DNA of 64,000 nucleotides from Heterodera schachtii (GCA_023374025.1 SIJG01000125.1:262841-326840); one strand, 5' to 3'; positions 24,821 to 39,100 are shown, counted from the first letter of the stretch. Translations and numbers: made by a program. Notes: generated by a model from the letters alone, not told the origin.

Positions 24821-27463
24821 TCGTGCCGTCCCAACCTACATTTAATTTCTTCTAAAGAAATAATTATATTATTATAGATTTTTGCTATTAGTTGCACGAT
24901 TTAATATATATATCGATCATTCTAGTTTTACAATATAACATTTAAGAATTTATTATTAATTTATTTTATTTCTTTCTTCGTTGGAATTGTCCAATTTTAT
25001 AAATTGCTTTTTTTTCCACATTGAATTTTATCTTATTTCTGAAACAATAAACCTTTTATAAATGCTTTCTATTTTAATATAGTATTATATCTATTTCACA
25101 TTTAATTTTTAATAATAGTAAATATATTTATGACAAAATTTGGATATGGGTCTGTAATGCCTTCGAGATTTTATTTTCCTCATTCTTATATTTGTAGATT
25201 AGAGTAATTTTTAATAATTGTCTTGTTAATGTTTTTAAATTAATTCAGAGCACTGTTATAATTGTTGAATAGTTCAATCTATTAACATTTATCCATGTGC
25301 AGTTAGTCGCAATACGTCGTTTCTCATTAGCACACATAATGCATTTAATGCTAATTTCATAAATAAAATTTATCTATTATTTACTGAAAATTTTTTTAAC
25401 TATTCAAAATTAATGATTATTATGTTTTATTAATTTTACAAATGGAATAAATTTGGCTGATGCACATTTCCTTGATTGATTGATATGCTTTTATAATTTT
25501 ACGTTGATCAGCCAGATTCTTTATATATGCATGATTAGTAAATGGTCACACATTTTCACACATAATAAGAAAAACTCATTTATATAAACGTATATTTTTA
25601 TTCAATTTTAAGAATTAATTTTAAACAAACGTATTTTATTTTATTATTTTTCGTTCTTTATTTGATAATTGAATTTATTTATAAAAACAAAGAACGATAA
25701 ATTTAATTCATTTATTTTTACATAGAATGCGTTCAATTATACATTTTTAAATTTATACTATTTTCGTACTCATTATATATCAGTAAAAAGTCTTGGTAAA
25801 TAATTATTTAATATTAAAAATTATGGCTATTTCAAATAAAATCTTGTAAATATATTTTCTGTTTTATCATAATAATTTTTTGATTTTATTTATTTTTTAA
25901 TTCATATTTTTAATTATTTCAATTATTCTATTGACTTCTGCTCCATTTTTTCAGTTTTTGGGAAAGAGCAATTATTTTTAATTTAATCGACATTATTCAG
26001 AATTGTCAATTAGTTTTCAATGAATCGATGACGAAACTCTGAAGTTTTTTAAGTTCTTAAGGTCATGAATTTTGTATTTTGAGCTTTTTCAGATTTCAAA
26101 TAATTTTTATAAGCAATGTAATAAATTGTTTGCATGTTTCATATTTATTTGAGTAACTTATAAAAATAATATTGAGTCTTTTAAATTTTCACGATCAATT
26201 TTATGGTTTTATGTTAGATTAATATTATGATTCCATTAGCTAAATATTGTTTTTTCTAGTTAATTTTGGATACTTTAAAAATTGTCGCTAAAGTTTTAAC
26301 GTTAATTGTTTTTTATCGTCTATATATTTAGATTCATTTTATTAAAATATTCTTGTTCGAATGTCCACACCTATACAAATCAATAAACATCTCAAATAGA
26401 ATAAAATGATTATTAAAACAAATAACTTAAATAATATTTTGTTGCGATTCCAAAAAAATCTTAATCAAAAACTTAATAATCTGGATTTAATCGAACATAG
26501 AAGAATAATTCAATAATACGCCTTTAATCTAAGAAATAATAAAAGGCACAATACTCGAAGAAACATTTACGCTCTCAGCATATCACTTGAAGGAACACAT
26601 TAAAAATTATTTTTGTACAGTTATTTGATTTTTTAAAACATTAAAAAAATGTAAAAAAGTCAATAAAAAAAAATATAAAAACTTTTCTAGTAGATAAAAA
26701 TTTATACCTGAAAAAATATTTGTAATATTTTATTAAGAAAAAATCAGCTGGCTTTGTGACATAAGAATCAAAAACCAAAAGATAAAAATGTAATGATATA
26801 ACTAAAAAATATAGAAGGAAATAGAATTAAAAATAGATTAATAAGTTAAAAGAGAGAAAAAATTTAAAACAATGTATATAATTAATTTAAAAAAGATAAT
26901 AATTTCTAAGCCGACTCAAACAAATATCGAATCATCTATCTTACAAAAAAAGTGCACATGACATAATAAAATCGTTAATATTAAACAACAAAAATGCTCT
27001 GTATAATATTAAATATTAAAAATTATTTTAATTTAAGTTTAAATGTATAAATTTATAAAAATAAAAATATCTTTAAAATAAAAAAATGAATATCCAATTT
27101 AAAAAAATTAAATAATTCGGTATCATTTATTGAATTCCTATAAATTTTAATGTTTAAGTAAAATTTGTAAAAAAAAAATAAAACTCAAAAACCTTTGTTT
27201 TAAGCAATTGTAAAAAAGAAGAAAATTGGAATAATTCGAGTTATCTGAATAATAAGTTTAATGTGTATTTTGGAATTAATATTAGTAAATTAAAATCTAG
27301 ACCTGTCTACATGAAACTGGACATGCATAGCAGGCTGTCATGAAAATTTAAAAAAAATATAAACTGATTTTTAGTTTTTTCGTTAATTAACATTCTCTCA
27401 TTGTAAATTCATTTTTATTATAATTATCTTCGTTCGTTATAACAATAAATTTAATGTTCCAAT

Positions 27464-27581
27464 TAAATATTGTGAAGCATGTGATTAAAGATTTAAAATT
27501 AATTTTTTTTTTGAAAAAACTCTTTAATCTATAATTAAAAGATATTTGATAAATTTTAATTTTTTCTTCGAATAAATTTAA
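27464..27581 (+). repeat. Dispersed repeat, copy 2
   Basis: Diverged partner of 21106-21231 with the same blocks in the same order and orientation. Confidence 0.6.
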
Positions 27582-27789
27582 ACCAAAAATGCATATAATT
27601 AATAATAACCAAAACTCAAAAAATCATTTTAAATTAACACCAAACAAACATTTTAGGTATTTACTTCAATTATAGAAAAATAAAAAAGTAAACTGAATTG
27701 AAAAATAAATAATTAAATAAAGAAGAAATTTTACAAGTATAAACTGTCTAAACTATTGTTAATAAAATAAATCAATTTAATTTTTTAAT

Positions 27790-28246
27790 CAGGTGGCTCT
27801 ACAACAATTAAAAGGTATTATTAATTTAATATCATACAAAAATTTAAAAAAGAAAATCCTTTAAATGTAACATGAAATACTTTAAATCGGAAAAATGTTA
27901 AATAATATAGCATTTTACCATTGAGTTTTTTATGAATTAACAAAAAAATTTCCAATTTTTCTTTTTCGCACTGATAAATAATAAAATAATGAAAAAGGCA
28001 AGAAAAGGCAAAATATCAAAAAGGTAAAAAAGGACCATAAAATTTATGCTATAAGCTTTGAATTAATTATCAACTCGTTTTTTGTGCTTAGGTATTAGGG
28101 GCCTATCAATTTAGCAAAAATGCATTCTAATTACAAACAACTATACTATCATATAGTTTACTTTTTTTAAAAATTCATACAAAAAAATTTTTATGAAATT
28201 ACATATTTTCGATTTACCGAAATTAAATTCACGATTTAGCCACCTG
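27790..28246. mobile_element. Weak hAT-like candidate
   Basis: The ends CAGGTGGCT (27790) and AGCCACCTG (ending 28246) are inverted, and internal AAAAGGCA motifs recur near 27995-28035, as in other elements here. The flanking 8-mers do not match, so insertion is not demonstrated, and a 9-base inverted match may be chance. Confidence 0.25.
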
Positions 28247-28972
28247 AGCATGAGATTAAGAGAATTTAACTAAAGAAAAAAATCTAAAAATTTTATGCAT
28301 AATATTCAAAAAATTAAAAAAAGGCATTCATTCTTTAAACACCGCACGAAAAAGAAGAAATGAAAGTTAATATATAAGAAAAATCAATATAACAAATTTG
28401 AAAATAAAAATTGTATTGTAAATAATTAATATGTAAAGATAAAAAGTTATTGATTATAATAATTGGCATTACTAAATGTTAAATTTTATAATAAAGCATA
28501 TTTAATCTGATGTTGTTAGTTGTTGACATTAAATTAAAATGCAACATTATAAAATGGAACTTATCTATTAAAACATTTTAATTTCTAAATGACTTAGTAA
28601 ATTATTGAATGCCGAATAAAAATAAATAAAATTAGACATCCATAATAAATAGATAAAATTATTGAATATGGGATATTTAAAAAATAATAATATTTTTTTG
28701 TACGTATAAAGTGAAACAACTTTAGAGTTTAATGTAGATAAATTTAAAATTTGCAAACATTCAATAAATACTATTTCTTAAATTATATTCAAAATAAAGA
28801 GAAAGACTCAATTAAAATAATTTTTAATATTGAATATTGCGAATAAATCATATAAAACAGAAATATTAATTATAAATTCTTAATTTTTTTTTTTAAAACC
28901 TTTACGCTCGTAGAACATTTCTTCGCGTATCTCCTCGATTATAAAATATATACGAAAAAAATACTTAAATGC

Positions 28973-29280
28973 ATTAAACTAAATTCATATTCGTACAATA
29001 TAATTATATGTGCATAAATAACTATCAGTATTTTCTAAATAAAATTTATGAAAATATTAAAACATTGTTAAGTATTTAAAATGTTATCAATAAATTTAAT
29101 ATAAAAAAATTAATATTGTATATTTACTACAGTAACAAACAATGACTTTAAATAAATGTTAATACGAGAGAATCAAAACGTTAACTATCAACCAGCACAA
29201 TTAATTGAAAAAAATCCACGCGTTCTTTAAATTCATTCAAAGAGCATAATTAATACCCTTATGGGGGGCAGCCATAAAAC
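28973..29280 (+). repeat. Long inverted repeat, left arm
   Basis: The reverse complement of 30810-31373, nearly identical over about 180 bases at the inner side, from GTTTTATGGCTGCCCCCC outward. The arm ends at the sharp boundary CCATAAAAC. It carries about 40 bases (near 29062-29100) missing from the right arm and lacks a roughly 294-bp block present there. Confidence 0.9.
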
Positions 29281-30809
29281 TAAATTTAGTTTTTATTTAA
29301 TTAGATAGTGTTAATTTGTTGTCCAATTGATGGAATAATGTTTTTATAATAAATTATTATTTTATTATATTAATATTTAGTATATTTGATAATTATTCTC
29401 TAAAAAGTATTTTCTGAAACTTAGATGGTAGATTCTTTTTTGTAAATTTTTAACTTTTACTTTCTTTTAGGTCGCCGTTAATAACCACTCGCGACATCTT
29501 TCTGGATTTACACTAGAGACCGGACGTGATCGGGATCCCGCGGGATTTTTTCGGGATCCCGCGGGATTAAATTCGTGATTCTGACCTCTGGATCCGTCCC
29601 GAGCGATTTTATCATAAATTGTAAATTTGTATAGGAATTTTATACCGATAGCAATTCGACTCTAATTTGTAAGGGCTAAATGATTTTTTATATTTTCAGT
29701 TGCAAATTTCTTTTTTTTATTAATTGTATGGCTTAAATATTTTTAATTTATCTTTTTATTTAGGGCTTCCTTTTTATGCTTAGAGTCAAAAAGATTTTTT
29801 TTCACTCTCATGTCCAGCTGACAGGAACTTTCTTCGGCGGTTTGTTAAAGATATTAAAATTGCTATTAATAAAAATGATCTTTGATATTAATTACAGGTT
29901 TTTAATTTTCCAAAAATCAGTGGCTTTTGAAATAAATTAGTTTGCCGTTTTAGTTCTTTTTTGAATTTATACTTTTTTCTGCACTGCTTTTTTTATTTAT
30001 CTCTCTTGTTTTTGTATTTTTCATTTATTAAATATTTAAAAAGAAAAACTGGATTTATTTTTTTATTTTAAATGAGTAGATCAATATTTAAATGATTCTT
30101 TTTTTAATTATGAATTTAACAATGTTTTACGATTGAAATATTAAAAAATTATTTTAGGTAATTGTTTTATCTTTAGATTTTGCTTAATAATTTTTTTATA
30201 GCTATCAATTCTTAACAATGAATTAAAACTTTATTTACTGTTTAGCAAAAATACAACAGATATCTTCTGCAGCTCCATTTTTATTTTTATATATATATTT
30301 TTTATTGAAATAATCTTATATCAGCTTATTAGTTAATTGAAATCTTTTTTTTATTATTTTGCAATTTGTTGATTGAATACACTCTGATAAGGTAATTAAA
30401 AGAGAATTTTAGTCGTCATCCAAAAATGCGACAAAATTTCATGCAAATATCATGGAAATCTCGCCTTGGCTTTGCGAATGGGAATGAAAAAATTTCAATT
30501 CAAATATACCCTCTGAAATTATTTTAGATTTTCCATCGAAAATGTGTTGCTATTTTATAAAATAATAATCTAATGTTAACTACATTTTCTTGTCGCGCTT
30601 CCTTGCATATGTTTACGGCACTGGCGGAGAACTAATTTTATTATTTAATAATATATGATATATTAATATAAAGTTTTGTTCGATTCACCTTATGACGAAA
30701 AACCAATAATTTATTTATTTTAAAACGAATTAAATAAATTTGAACTAACAAATATTTAAATATAAATAAAAGATTTTATACTATTATATTTTATTAAAAA
30801 ATAAAAGCG
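29281..30809. other. Spacer of the long inverted repeat
   Basis: About 1.5 kb, mostly AT-rich, with a GC-rich patch at 29470-29610 and a less AT-rich patch at 30410-30630. No frame above 60 codons and no recognisable transposase. If the whole 28973-31373 structure is a transposon, this interior has lost or never had coding capacity. Confidence 0.6.
29531..29568. repeat. Duplicated GC palindrome motif
   Basis: The motif CGGGATCCCGCGGGATT occurs twice, 21 bases apart. It contains the palindromes GGGATCCC and CCCGCGGG. It stands out in AT-rich surroundings and may be a transposon terminal motif, but no partner end was found. Confidence 0.6.
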
Positions 30810-31373
30810 GTTTTATGGCTGCCCCCCATAAGGGTATTAATTATGCTCTTTGAATGAATTTAAAGAACGCGTGGATTTTTTTCAATTAATTGTGCTGGTT
30901 GATAGTTAACGTTTTGATTCTCTCGTATTAACATTTATTTAAAGTCATTGTTTGTTACTGTAGTAAATATACAATATTAATTTTTTTTATATTTTAATAT
31001 TTTCATAAATTTTTTTAGAAAATACTGATAGTTATTCAAAAATAATTTAATGAATGTTATGATTAGGGCTCTAATTTTATTTATTTGCACGGTTCAAAGT
31101 GTAAAAAGCCAAAGATCCCATCAATATTGATACTTTCATTCACACAAAAAAAGATTACTAAATAAAAAACAAAAGCTCAAAATTGGAATAATATTCCAAA
31201 AAGATTTTCTGTGTTATACCTATCATATTAAATTTTCTAGTATCCGATGGTCCCATTAACTTTTTTAAATTACTCTACTCCATCCATTGTTTTTTTCATC
31301 TCCCATGATTTAATTTAGAATTTAATTATTATGCACATATAATTATATTGTACGAATATGAATTTAGTTTAAT
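30810..31373 (-). repeat. Long inverted repeat, right arm with insertion
   Basis: Complementary to 28973-29280. Matching sequence runs from 30810 to about 31036, resumes at about 31330, and ends near 31373. The intervening 294 bases are absent from the left arm and have no clear terminal repeats or clean target duplication, so they could be an insertion here or a deletion in the left arm. No duplication flanks the outer ends. Confidence 0.85.
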
Positions 31374-34300
31374 TTTTTTGTTACTTTATTTATTATTTCA
31401 ATATTTATATTTTTCTAGTAAAAAACATCGTTTATATAAAAAACTTTCCATTACTGTTTATTGGCATTGATATGTTTTTTCCTTGAAGCGTCAAATTCGT
31501 TTTTATTAATCAAGATCCGTAATGATCGTGAAATTAAGTATTAATTTTTCAAAAAAATTAGGAAAATTTATATAAATTTCATATTTAATTATTTTAGCAT
31601 TATTTAAATATTATATACTAAGTATAAGGACTTGTACGAATATTTTAGTATTATAATTTTACATTTCACAACTTAATTTATTAGGTGAGAATTTGCACAT
31701 ATTCATTTAATTAATTTATTCGTACATATATTCTTAATTATTTCTTTCCATGATGTTTATGACATTCATTGTTTATGAAGAATAAAGATTTATAATGTAG
31801 CATTGCCCTAAATCTAACTAATTTTTAGATATTGTATTCTGATGTTGAACAATTCATAAGGCGATTCTTAATATCAATAAATTTTAAATTTATTTTTATT
31901 ATTTTTTTCCATTTCCAGTAATATTTTACTTTGTTTAGCTAAGTAGCTCTAAGTAGATAAAGGGCGGGCATTCATTCAGTTTTAATAATAAAGTATTTTT
32001 TAAATTTTTATTTTTATCTTATATATTTTCTTTCGATATTAAATTTTAAAGATTAATTATATAAAATTTATTTATATTTTTGTTTGTAATAAAATTTTTG
32101 AATTTGATTTATTTATGTGTAAATCTTTCATATTATCGACAGTTTATAAACAATTTCTTTTATAAAGAATATTATTTGCGTTAACACTGAATTATTTTTG
32201 TCTTTTCTCATAAAATATATTTCATATTATGAAACCGTTTTATTAGCGATTTTATGGTCATAATTAAATAATCTGACTACTTTAACGGCAAAATTAAAAT
32301 GCAATTTTCAACTTTTTTTGTGTCATTAAAATTATTTCAATATTTTATTTGATGAATTAATTGCTTTATTTAAAATGTACCGGTTCATAGTTCACACGTC
32401 GATTCTTCTTCTTTAGATTACTGAGCTATGAATGAACAATGATGTTCAAAAATTTTAAGGAAAAATAATTTAATCTGGGCTTGACCCAAACAAATTTGTT
32501 CTAAAAGGTTCAATTAGCACTTATTTTAAATTTTTAGATTATATATTTTTTATAAATATTAATTTAAAATACCACTCTTTTATTACTTTCATTTTCATTT
32601 GAATTTTTATTTATACTCTTAAACGATAAGTTGGCTAGTATGTTCCAATTAATATATTAATTTTGTTTTTTGCATAAATTATCATTAATTATAATTAAAA
32701 AATAAATAAATTTTGTAACTGAATGAGATGAGGTGGTTTCTATTATGAATCTCGATATATTTTTTGTTTTCTTTATTTTTTTAATGTGTTGTCTCTGTTT
32801 GATAATAAATATTTCTTTTAAATTATTTTTATATCTTTGAACCTAATATTTATTATTTTAATTATGAAATTTAGCTAAATTTTATACACTATCTTTATTA
32901 TCGTCTGCAAGTTCATAACATTTATGCAGCATAACCTTTGAGAATATATATTTGCGTTTTTTATTTAAATAGTTTAATCGTCTAGCAAATTTATTGCTAG
33001 CTCAATAGCTAACTGCTAACTGTTATTAGGGATGCTGATCGTGTAATTGGGGAGTGATAAATGACCTAATTAGGGACAGTTATTGAACAGTGACCAAAAG
33101 GCACACAAAACAATGCGATTTTTCAAAATGTTTATTATCTTTTTTGAATTCTTATTATACTAATGTAATTGTCATTATGATTTAATTTAAAGGTTAGGTA
33201 ATAAAAATATTATATATGTTATATTTTTTACATTCTTTTCTTTTATGTTATTTTTTCTATTCCTTGTCTACGCCGCCTTTACTTTTACAAAATGCGGCCA
33301 TGCAAAAATACAAATTTTTATATAACGTTAATACCTTCAATGTTAAGATAATCATTATTTTAAAGTATGCTTATTCATTTTTAGTTAAAAATGATTAACA
33401 ATTGATTTTTTGCTTTAATGCAATGAGATTAAAGTGTTAAATATAATAATGACAGTTAAGCTTTTACCATATGCAAAAAAATTTTGCTAATTATATTGGC
33501 TTATAAGTTTATTTATTTATTTAAATATTTGGTAATATAATTTAGAATGGCTTTTTGGAATTAAATATTTTCTATGGCAATATGTCGACAAAAGAAATCT
33601 TGCTAAGAAGTTACAAATTATTTTAGTTCCTTTTGAAATATTAATAAATATCTATATGAACTAATTTACTTATTTTATTTTTTCTTTTATTAAGAACTTG
33701 AATTTAATTTTGAAATTAGTTGCTTTATATTTGAATTTGTAATTTTTGATATTTGGTATTTGTATCAGTAATAAATTTAAAATTTTAATTATTATTTTAA
33801 TTTTAATATTATTTATTCTTGCATATTTCCATTGGCAATTAATTAATTAAATAAAAAATTGAAAAATAAATAATTTCTACATAAATTGCTCTTATATATT
33901 TCCATTTGATTAACTATTTACAATATTTTTTTTTGTTTCAGCTTTTTTAATTATATTTATTAATTTATTTATTATTTTATTTTAATTTTTAATTATATAG
34001 TGTTTAAGTATATAAGTCAGTCTTTATATTAAACCAAAAAGATTTTAACATTTTTTATGAAAAAAAATAACAAACAAAAATTATATAAATTATCCTGATA
34101 AATAATCTATTAACAAAATATATTAATTAAAACTATAACATATATAATTTTTAGAAAAAAAGAATAAAATGTTTTCAATAAGAAAAGAAAATAATCTAGA
34201 AATTTACAAGAAAAAAATACAAAATATGACAAGCTCGTTTTCTATCAAGCAATAAAATGATACAATATTTTGATAATTAAATATTCATTTTTTTTTATTA

Positions 34301-34992
34301 ATATTATATTTCCGATTCCGATTTTTTAATTTCTTCTTTTCACTTTGAAATATTTTTAGCAATCTTTTATTTAAATCTTTTTTATTAAAGATTAATATAT
34401 GACTTCATATTTTTAATTTTATGTTATAAAATTGGGCACAATAGATAATTTTTTGCATTTTGATATTCATTTAGTTTTTAATTTAAAAATAATTACTGAT
34501 AGCAATTTTTTTCTGAGGTCAAATGCTGCGTTAATTCGATAACGGTTCAGTACTGCGTTAATTATATAATCATGCAGCATTAACAAATTCATATTTTTAT
34601 TATTTATCTTTTGTTTATATATTATGATGATGATATGTTTCTGGCTAGTAATTTAACTCTTTACTAAATAGTTTTAATGTTTTGTCACTTGCAATACTTT
34701 TAATGCAGTAATATATATTTGTTTCTGTTATAAAGTTTTTATTTTAAGCTATTTATATTTAAAACATGTATTAATCTGTATTATTGTCGAATTTTGCCAT
34801 CTCCATAATCAGATTAGACGAAAATATTAATAATAAGAGAACAATTAAAGAATTTTTATAATAAAAACCTTACAATTAGTAGTTTCATAAAAATGTTTTT
34901 GGCTCATTAAAATAAAAATATTTTGGTTTTCTATTAAATTACTATTTATTTTAAATGTTTTTATTTTAATTTGTGTTACAACTTTTAGCACT
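31374..34992. other. AT-rich DNA without recognisable genes
   Basis: Low-complexity AT-rich sequence with homopolymers. A 60-codon frame at 33216-33398 has no recognisable feature. A less AT-rich patch at 33000-33115 holds no recognisable gene. Confidence 0.5.
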
Positions 34993-35135
34993 CAGCATTA
35001 TCGAATATATCGAAATAATATTATTTATCGTCTAATTGAGTTTTCTTTTAATAATTTTAATTAATTTATGTATGATTAAACTAAACTTTATTTTAAAATA
35101 TTTCACACGTTATAAGATTTTTAATGTTCATTTGC
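34993..35135 (+). repeat. Local diverged duplication, copy 1
   Basis: Blocks CGAATATATCGAAATAATAT, CTAATTGAGTTTT and ATGATTAAACTAAACTTTAT recur in the same order about 965 bases downstream. The copies are clearly diverged. Confidence 0.6.
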
Positions 35136-35960
35136 TTGACATTTATTAATTTATGTTTGAAGTAGGAATATTTTGAAATTCAAATATTAATTTTTATCGA
35201 ATTTATTTATTTATTTTTGGCTTTTTAAGACTTATAGAAAAATTTTTTTTGAATTTTTAGCATTTAAATAATTTTTATTTAATATTCCAGGAGTTTGGCA
35301 GTTTTTAAATTAATCAACGAGGATTTTTTTATTGATTATGTCCTTATGTTTGTTTAAAAATAAATAATGTATAGTTTTTTAAATATAATTATTTGGATTT
35401 TGTGCCTATTGACTTCTATAAATAATTCATATTGTTTTTTATAATTTCTTGCAGATTTATATATTTGTTTTTATTTTTAATTAATAAATTGAATTGTATT
35501 TTACTTACTTTTTGTTTATTATTAAACATACTCATATTGCATACTCGGACGTCCATAAGTTGATTCATTGTTGGAAATATTGATTCAAATATGGTTGCAA
35601 CTTAAAATGCTATATAATATTTTTATTCTAAATAAATTCAACTTCATACTAATAACACAAAAAATATTCTTTGATTAATTAATATTGAATATTTATTCTT
35701 GAACTTATTTAATACTCAAATATTCAGATGAATTTAGTTTCTTGAAATAATATTTAAAATAAATATAATTGAGTCCCAGTGAAAAGTGAAACTTCAGTAC
35801 CAAAGAAATAAAGGATGAACAAAAAGAATTTGACAAGCTAATTTTGCAAAAGGGAGCATGCGAAGACGGAGCAAGTAGAGGGCTGGCGGAGGGCAGAGGA
35901 ATAAGTCTGACGAACGTTTTTTAAATTTGTAGTTGCGCCAAATTTTTAGTCAAGAGAACC
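35136..35960. other. AT-rich DNA with a GC-richer patch
   Basis: AT-rich, ending in a purine-rich, less AT-rich stretch (35775-35960) with runs such as GGAGCATGCGAAGACGGAGC. No long frame and no recognised product. It ends where the second copy of the local duplication starts. Confidence 0.45.
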
Positions 35961-36105
35961 GGTCGATATATCAAAATAATATTATCTAACGTTTGATTGA
36001 GTTTTTTAATAAGATATTTATTTATTTATGGTATGATATGATTAAACTAAACTTTATTTAAAAGTTTTCCAACGTTAATTCGCCATATGTATTTTTATAA
36101 GATTT
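35961..36105 (+). repeat. Local diverged duplication, copy 2
   Basis: Same order of blocks as 34993-35135, with small insertions such as an extra GATATG before ATTAAACTAAAC. Confidence 0.6.
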
Positions 36106-39100
36106 TTAAAAAACTTTTGAAAATTCTAATAAATTTATTTTAAGAAATTACATTGGATTCTAGTCAAATCATTGATTGAAATGGAAGAAAATTTTCAAAT
36201 CAACAAATCATTTGATTTAATATTGAAAACAATAAATACAAGTAGTTAATTAATAATAAAAAAATATAAAGACGAATTGAATTATCAATAAAAAAAATTT
36301 AATCAATTCTTTTTTCTTTCTTTTAGAAAAATTGAGAAAAATTATTTAAAAATCACTTAAAAAAAGATAAATATGTTTTTTAATATTTGTTTAGATTAAT
36401 GAAAAAATATAATAATAAAAGAACATGAAAAATAATTTTATAGAACAATTAAAACATAAACTCAATGGAATTTTTTTTAAAGTTCTGGTAAAGTAATTTT
36501 GACTCAAACTTAATGAAAATTTATGATCATAACTTTTTATGAATTTATATGTGTTACATTTTTTGTTAGCAATTGAGTCGAATACTGGCCTTAGCAATTG
36601 TTTTTACTAGGATATATTATAATTTAATTTAATTTTTATTTATTTTTTTTAAATGAAATGTTATTATGTGAGCTAAATTCATATTTATCTTTATATTTTT
36701 ATAAAAGAAGATTTTAAAATTGTTTTTTTCTTTGAAATTGAAATCTTATGTTTTGGATTTTAACTATCTGAAAATGAGTTTTTTTTTCTTATTTCAATTT
36801 TTTGGTTTTAATTTTAACTATGAATTGTTAATTAAAAATGCATTTTCTAAATGTTGTATTGACTAATAAAATTCATTATATTATAAAACTCACATTTTTA
36901 TTGTTATTTATGTTGGTTTTATAATAACACCTTGATGAATTGTGTCGGCATTCTTGTAAAAAATTGCTTGATCGTTATCGTTTTCTTGTTTAAAAATTTT
37001 TATTAATTATAAATCTAACTAATTTGTAAGTGCATGAGGTTCTTTCTTTATTTAGTTTTATTATAAAGTATAGTATAATACCATAAGAATTTTATAAACT
37101 TTTGTAAAAATATTCTGATTTTTTCGTTTATTTTGTAGGAATGATATTTTATTAATTTTTATTTTATATAATATTAAACATGAAAAGTTTTTTTATTATT
37201 TTAGTTTGTCGTTTATTTTTCTCGTGTTGATCCTGAGATTCGTAATTCAAATGAATTTTAAAAAAATAAGCAGATTATTTAATATTTTTCTTATCAAAAC
37301 AAACTAATTGATTACCTAAAACTTTATAAAACGTATTGGATAAATTTAATCTTTTAACTAATTACTTTTAATTATTCAAGCGTAATTTCCACCCCACTGC
37401 TCATCAGCGCTACCCATGTATTTCAATATTCTTTTTATGTATATTTATATTAGTTTGAATAATTTAAACTGATTTATTATATTCGATTAAGGTTTAAAAA
37501 GCTAAATTAAAGATATATTTTATTAAAATACTATTAAATCAGTTTTAATCAAATAAATTTTATAAAAGTTTAATTTTCATAAGATTATTAGGTGAAATTT
37601 TTAAATCATTTATTGTTAAAAAGTTAGGATTTAAAATTATCATAATACTATAATAATTAAAATTGTGAAAATGTCAAGTATTTGTGTTTTGCAATATAAA
37701 ATTTTATAAAAATTAATGATAAATTAATTATTATATTAAATATTTGCATAATTATTTTTGATTTCAATCATTTATTTATTTATAATATTTTCGTTAACAA
37801 TGCAAAAATTTAAAACCTTTCAATCTAACAAGTCGGTAAAAAAAACATTTTTTAACAGCACATTTTTTTAATATTTTCTATTAAAATGTATAATACTAAA
37901 AATATTCATTTTAAAAATTTAATACATAATAATTGACAATTTGATTCTATAATTAGTAATAAAAATTTAAGTCCTATTAAAAAATTTATGACTTACAGAC
38001 CAATTTTCGCAGTTATACTCCACAAATATCTTTTTTTTAAATAAAAATAAACATTTTAAATTAAAATTAATGAAACTTGTCGTTTGACTAAATGATATTC
38101 AAAAAATATTTATTACCGAACTCTAAAAATAAAATATAAATTTTATAAAAGAGAACCAATGAAATAACTAATTAAAGAGATTTTATTAATTGCACATCTT
38201 AAATTGATTAATTTTGCATTTATCATTGTTGATCAAAAAAATAAAATAAACATTTAAAGAGAAAATGTAAATTGAATTGAATAAAAAGTCCTAAAGACAA
38301 AAGTAAACATCGGAATTATCTGTCGTCAAAATTAAGTTTAAAAAATTATATACATTTTAAACATAAATCTTAACTTTATAAGGTATTATAAAAAACATTG
38401 TGATATAAGAATTTCAAAAAATTTTTTTTATTTGAAATGATTTTTCCAAATCGCCGTAACATACTGTGACGAAAAAGCAACTAATAAATTAAGCGAAACA
38501 ACAACTCCAACGCCACGCTGCTCTGCTTTCTTCAGTTCTACGCCATGCGCCAAACTGGAAGCTTAATTGGACTTGGAAATAAATTAAAAGTGCTAATTAA
38601 CGAAATCCTTTTGTAATTTTAAGTTGACAGAGCGAAAAAATTCACAAAATTAAAAAAAAATTAATATAAAATTTAATATTTTAAGAAATTTTATTAACAA
38701 ATGATAGATTAAAAAGTTTCATAAAAATAAATATCAAAATAATATGAAATTTCTTATCAATGGTAAAATTTCAAACTTTCCTACTATAATGTTTCTTTCC
38801 GGAGTTTATAAGCATATTAACAATATTAATTAATCTTGAATTTTTTGATTTTTGAGATACATATATTTTTGGATAAATTGCTTTCTTTGCTGGGCTTATA
38901 TTTCAGAATTAAAATTGTGTTTATATCAAATCACAACAAGCGGTAAATTTAAATAATTAAACAATTAAATTATTTTAAAGAAAAATATCAGTCTTTTTAT
39001 TTATTGATTCGATTGAAGGAATTTTTTGATTGTTAAAAATTAAATTCAAATACATATTATATACAGAATAAAGGAATTATTTACAAATAGAATAAATATG

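Larger units (their letters stand above)
23845..24827. mobile_element. Foldback/MULE-like element with tandem-repeat ends
   Basis: An exact 9-bp duplication GTCCCAACC (23836-23844 and 24828-24836) flanks the element, the size typical of Mutator-like and foldback elements. The left terminus starts GGTGTGCATACATTTCGCC and the right reads inward as GGCACGACTACATTTCGCC. The arms (about 23845-24045 and 24605-24827) are inverted arrays of TTGGCGAAATG with two spacer types: short (TCAG or TCAAG) and long (containing GATTTTGGCTGAG or TGTTTTTGGCTGAG). The interior, about 560 bp, is less AT-rich but encodes no recognisable transposase. Open frames repeating Ser-Trp-Arg-Asn or Phe-Arg-Gln-Leu come from the repeats and are not genes. 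Confidence 0.82.
24837..28972. other. AT-rich DNA, little else
   Basis: Low-complexity sequence, with strand asymmetry switching from T-rich to A-rich near 26.3 kb. It holds the second copy of a dispersed repeat and a weak hAT-like candidate, listed separately. The 62-codon minus-strand frame at 28568-28756 is not recognisable. Confidence 0.5.
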
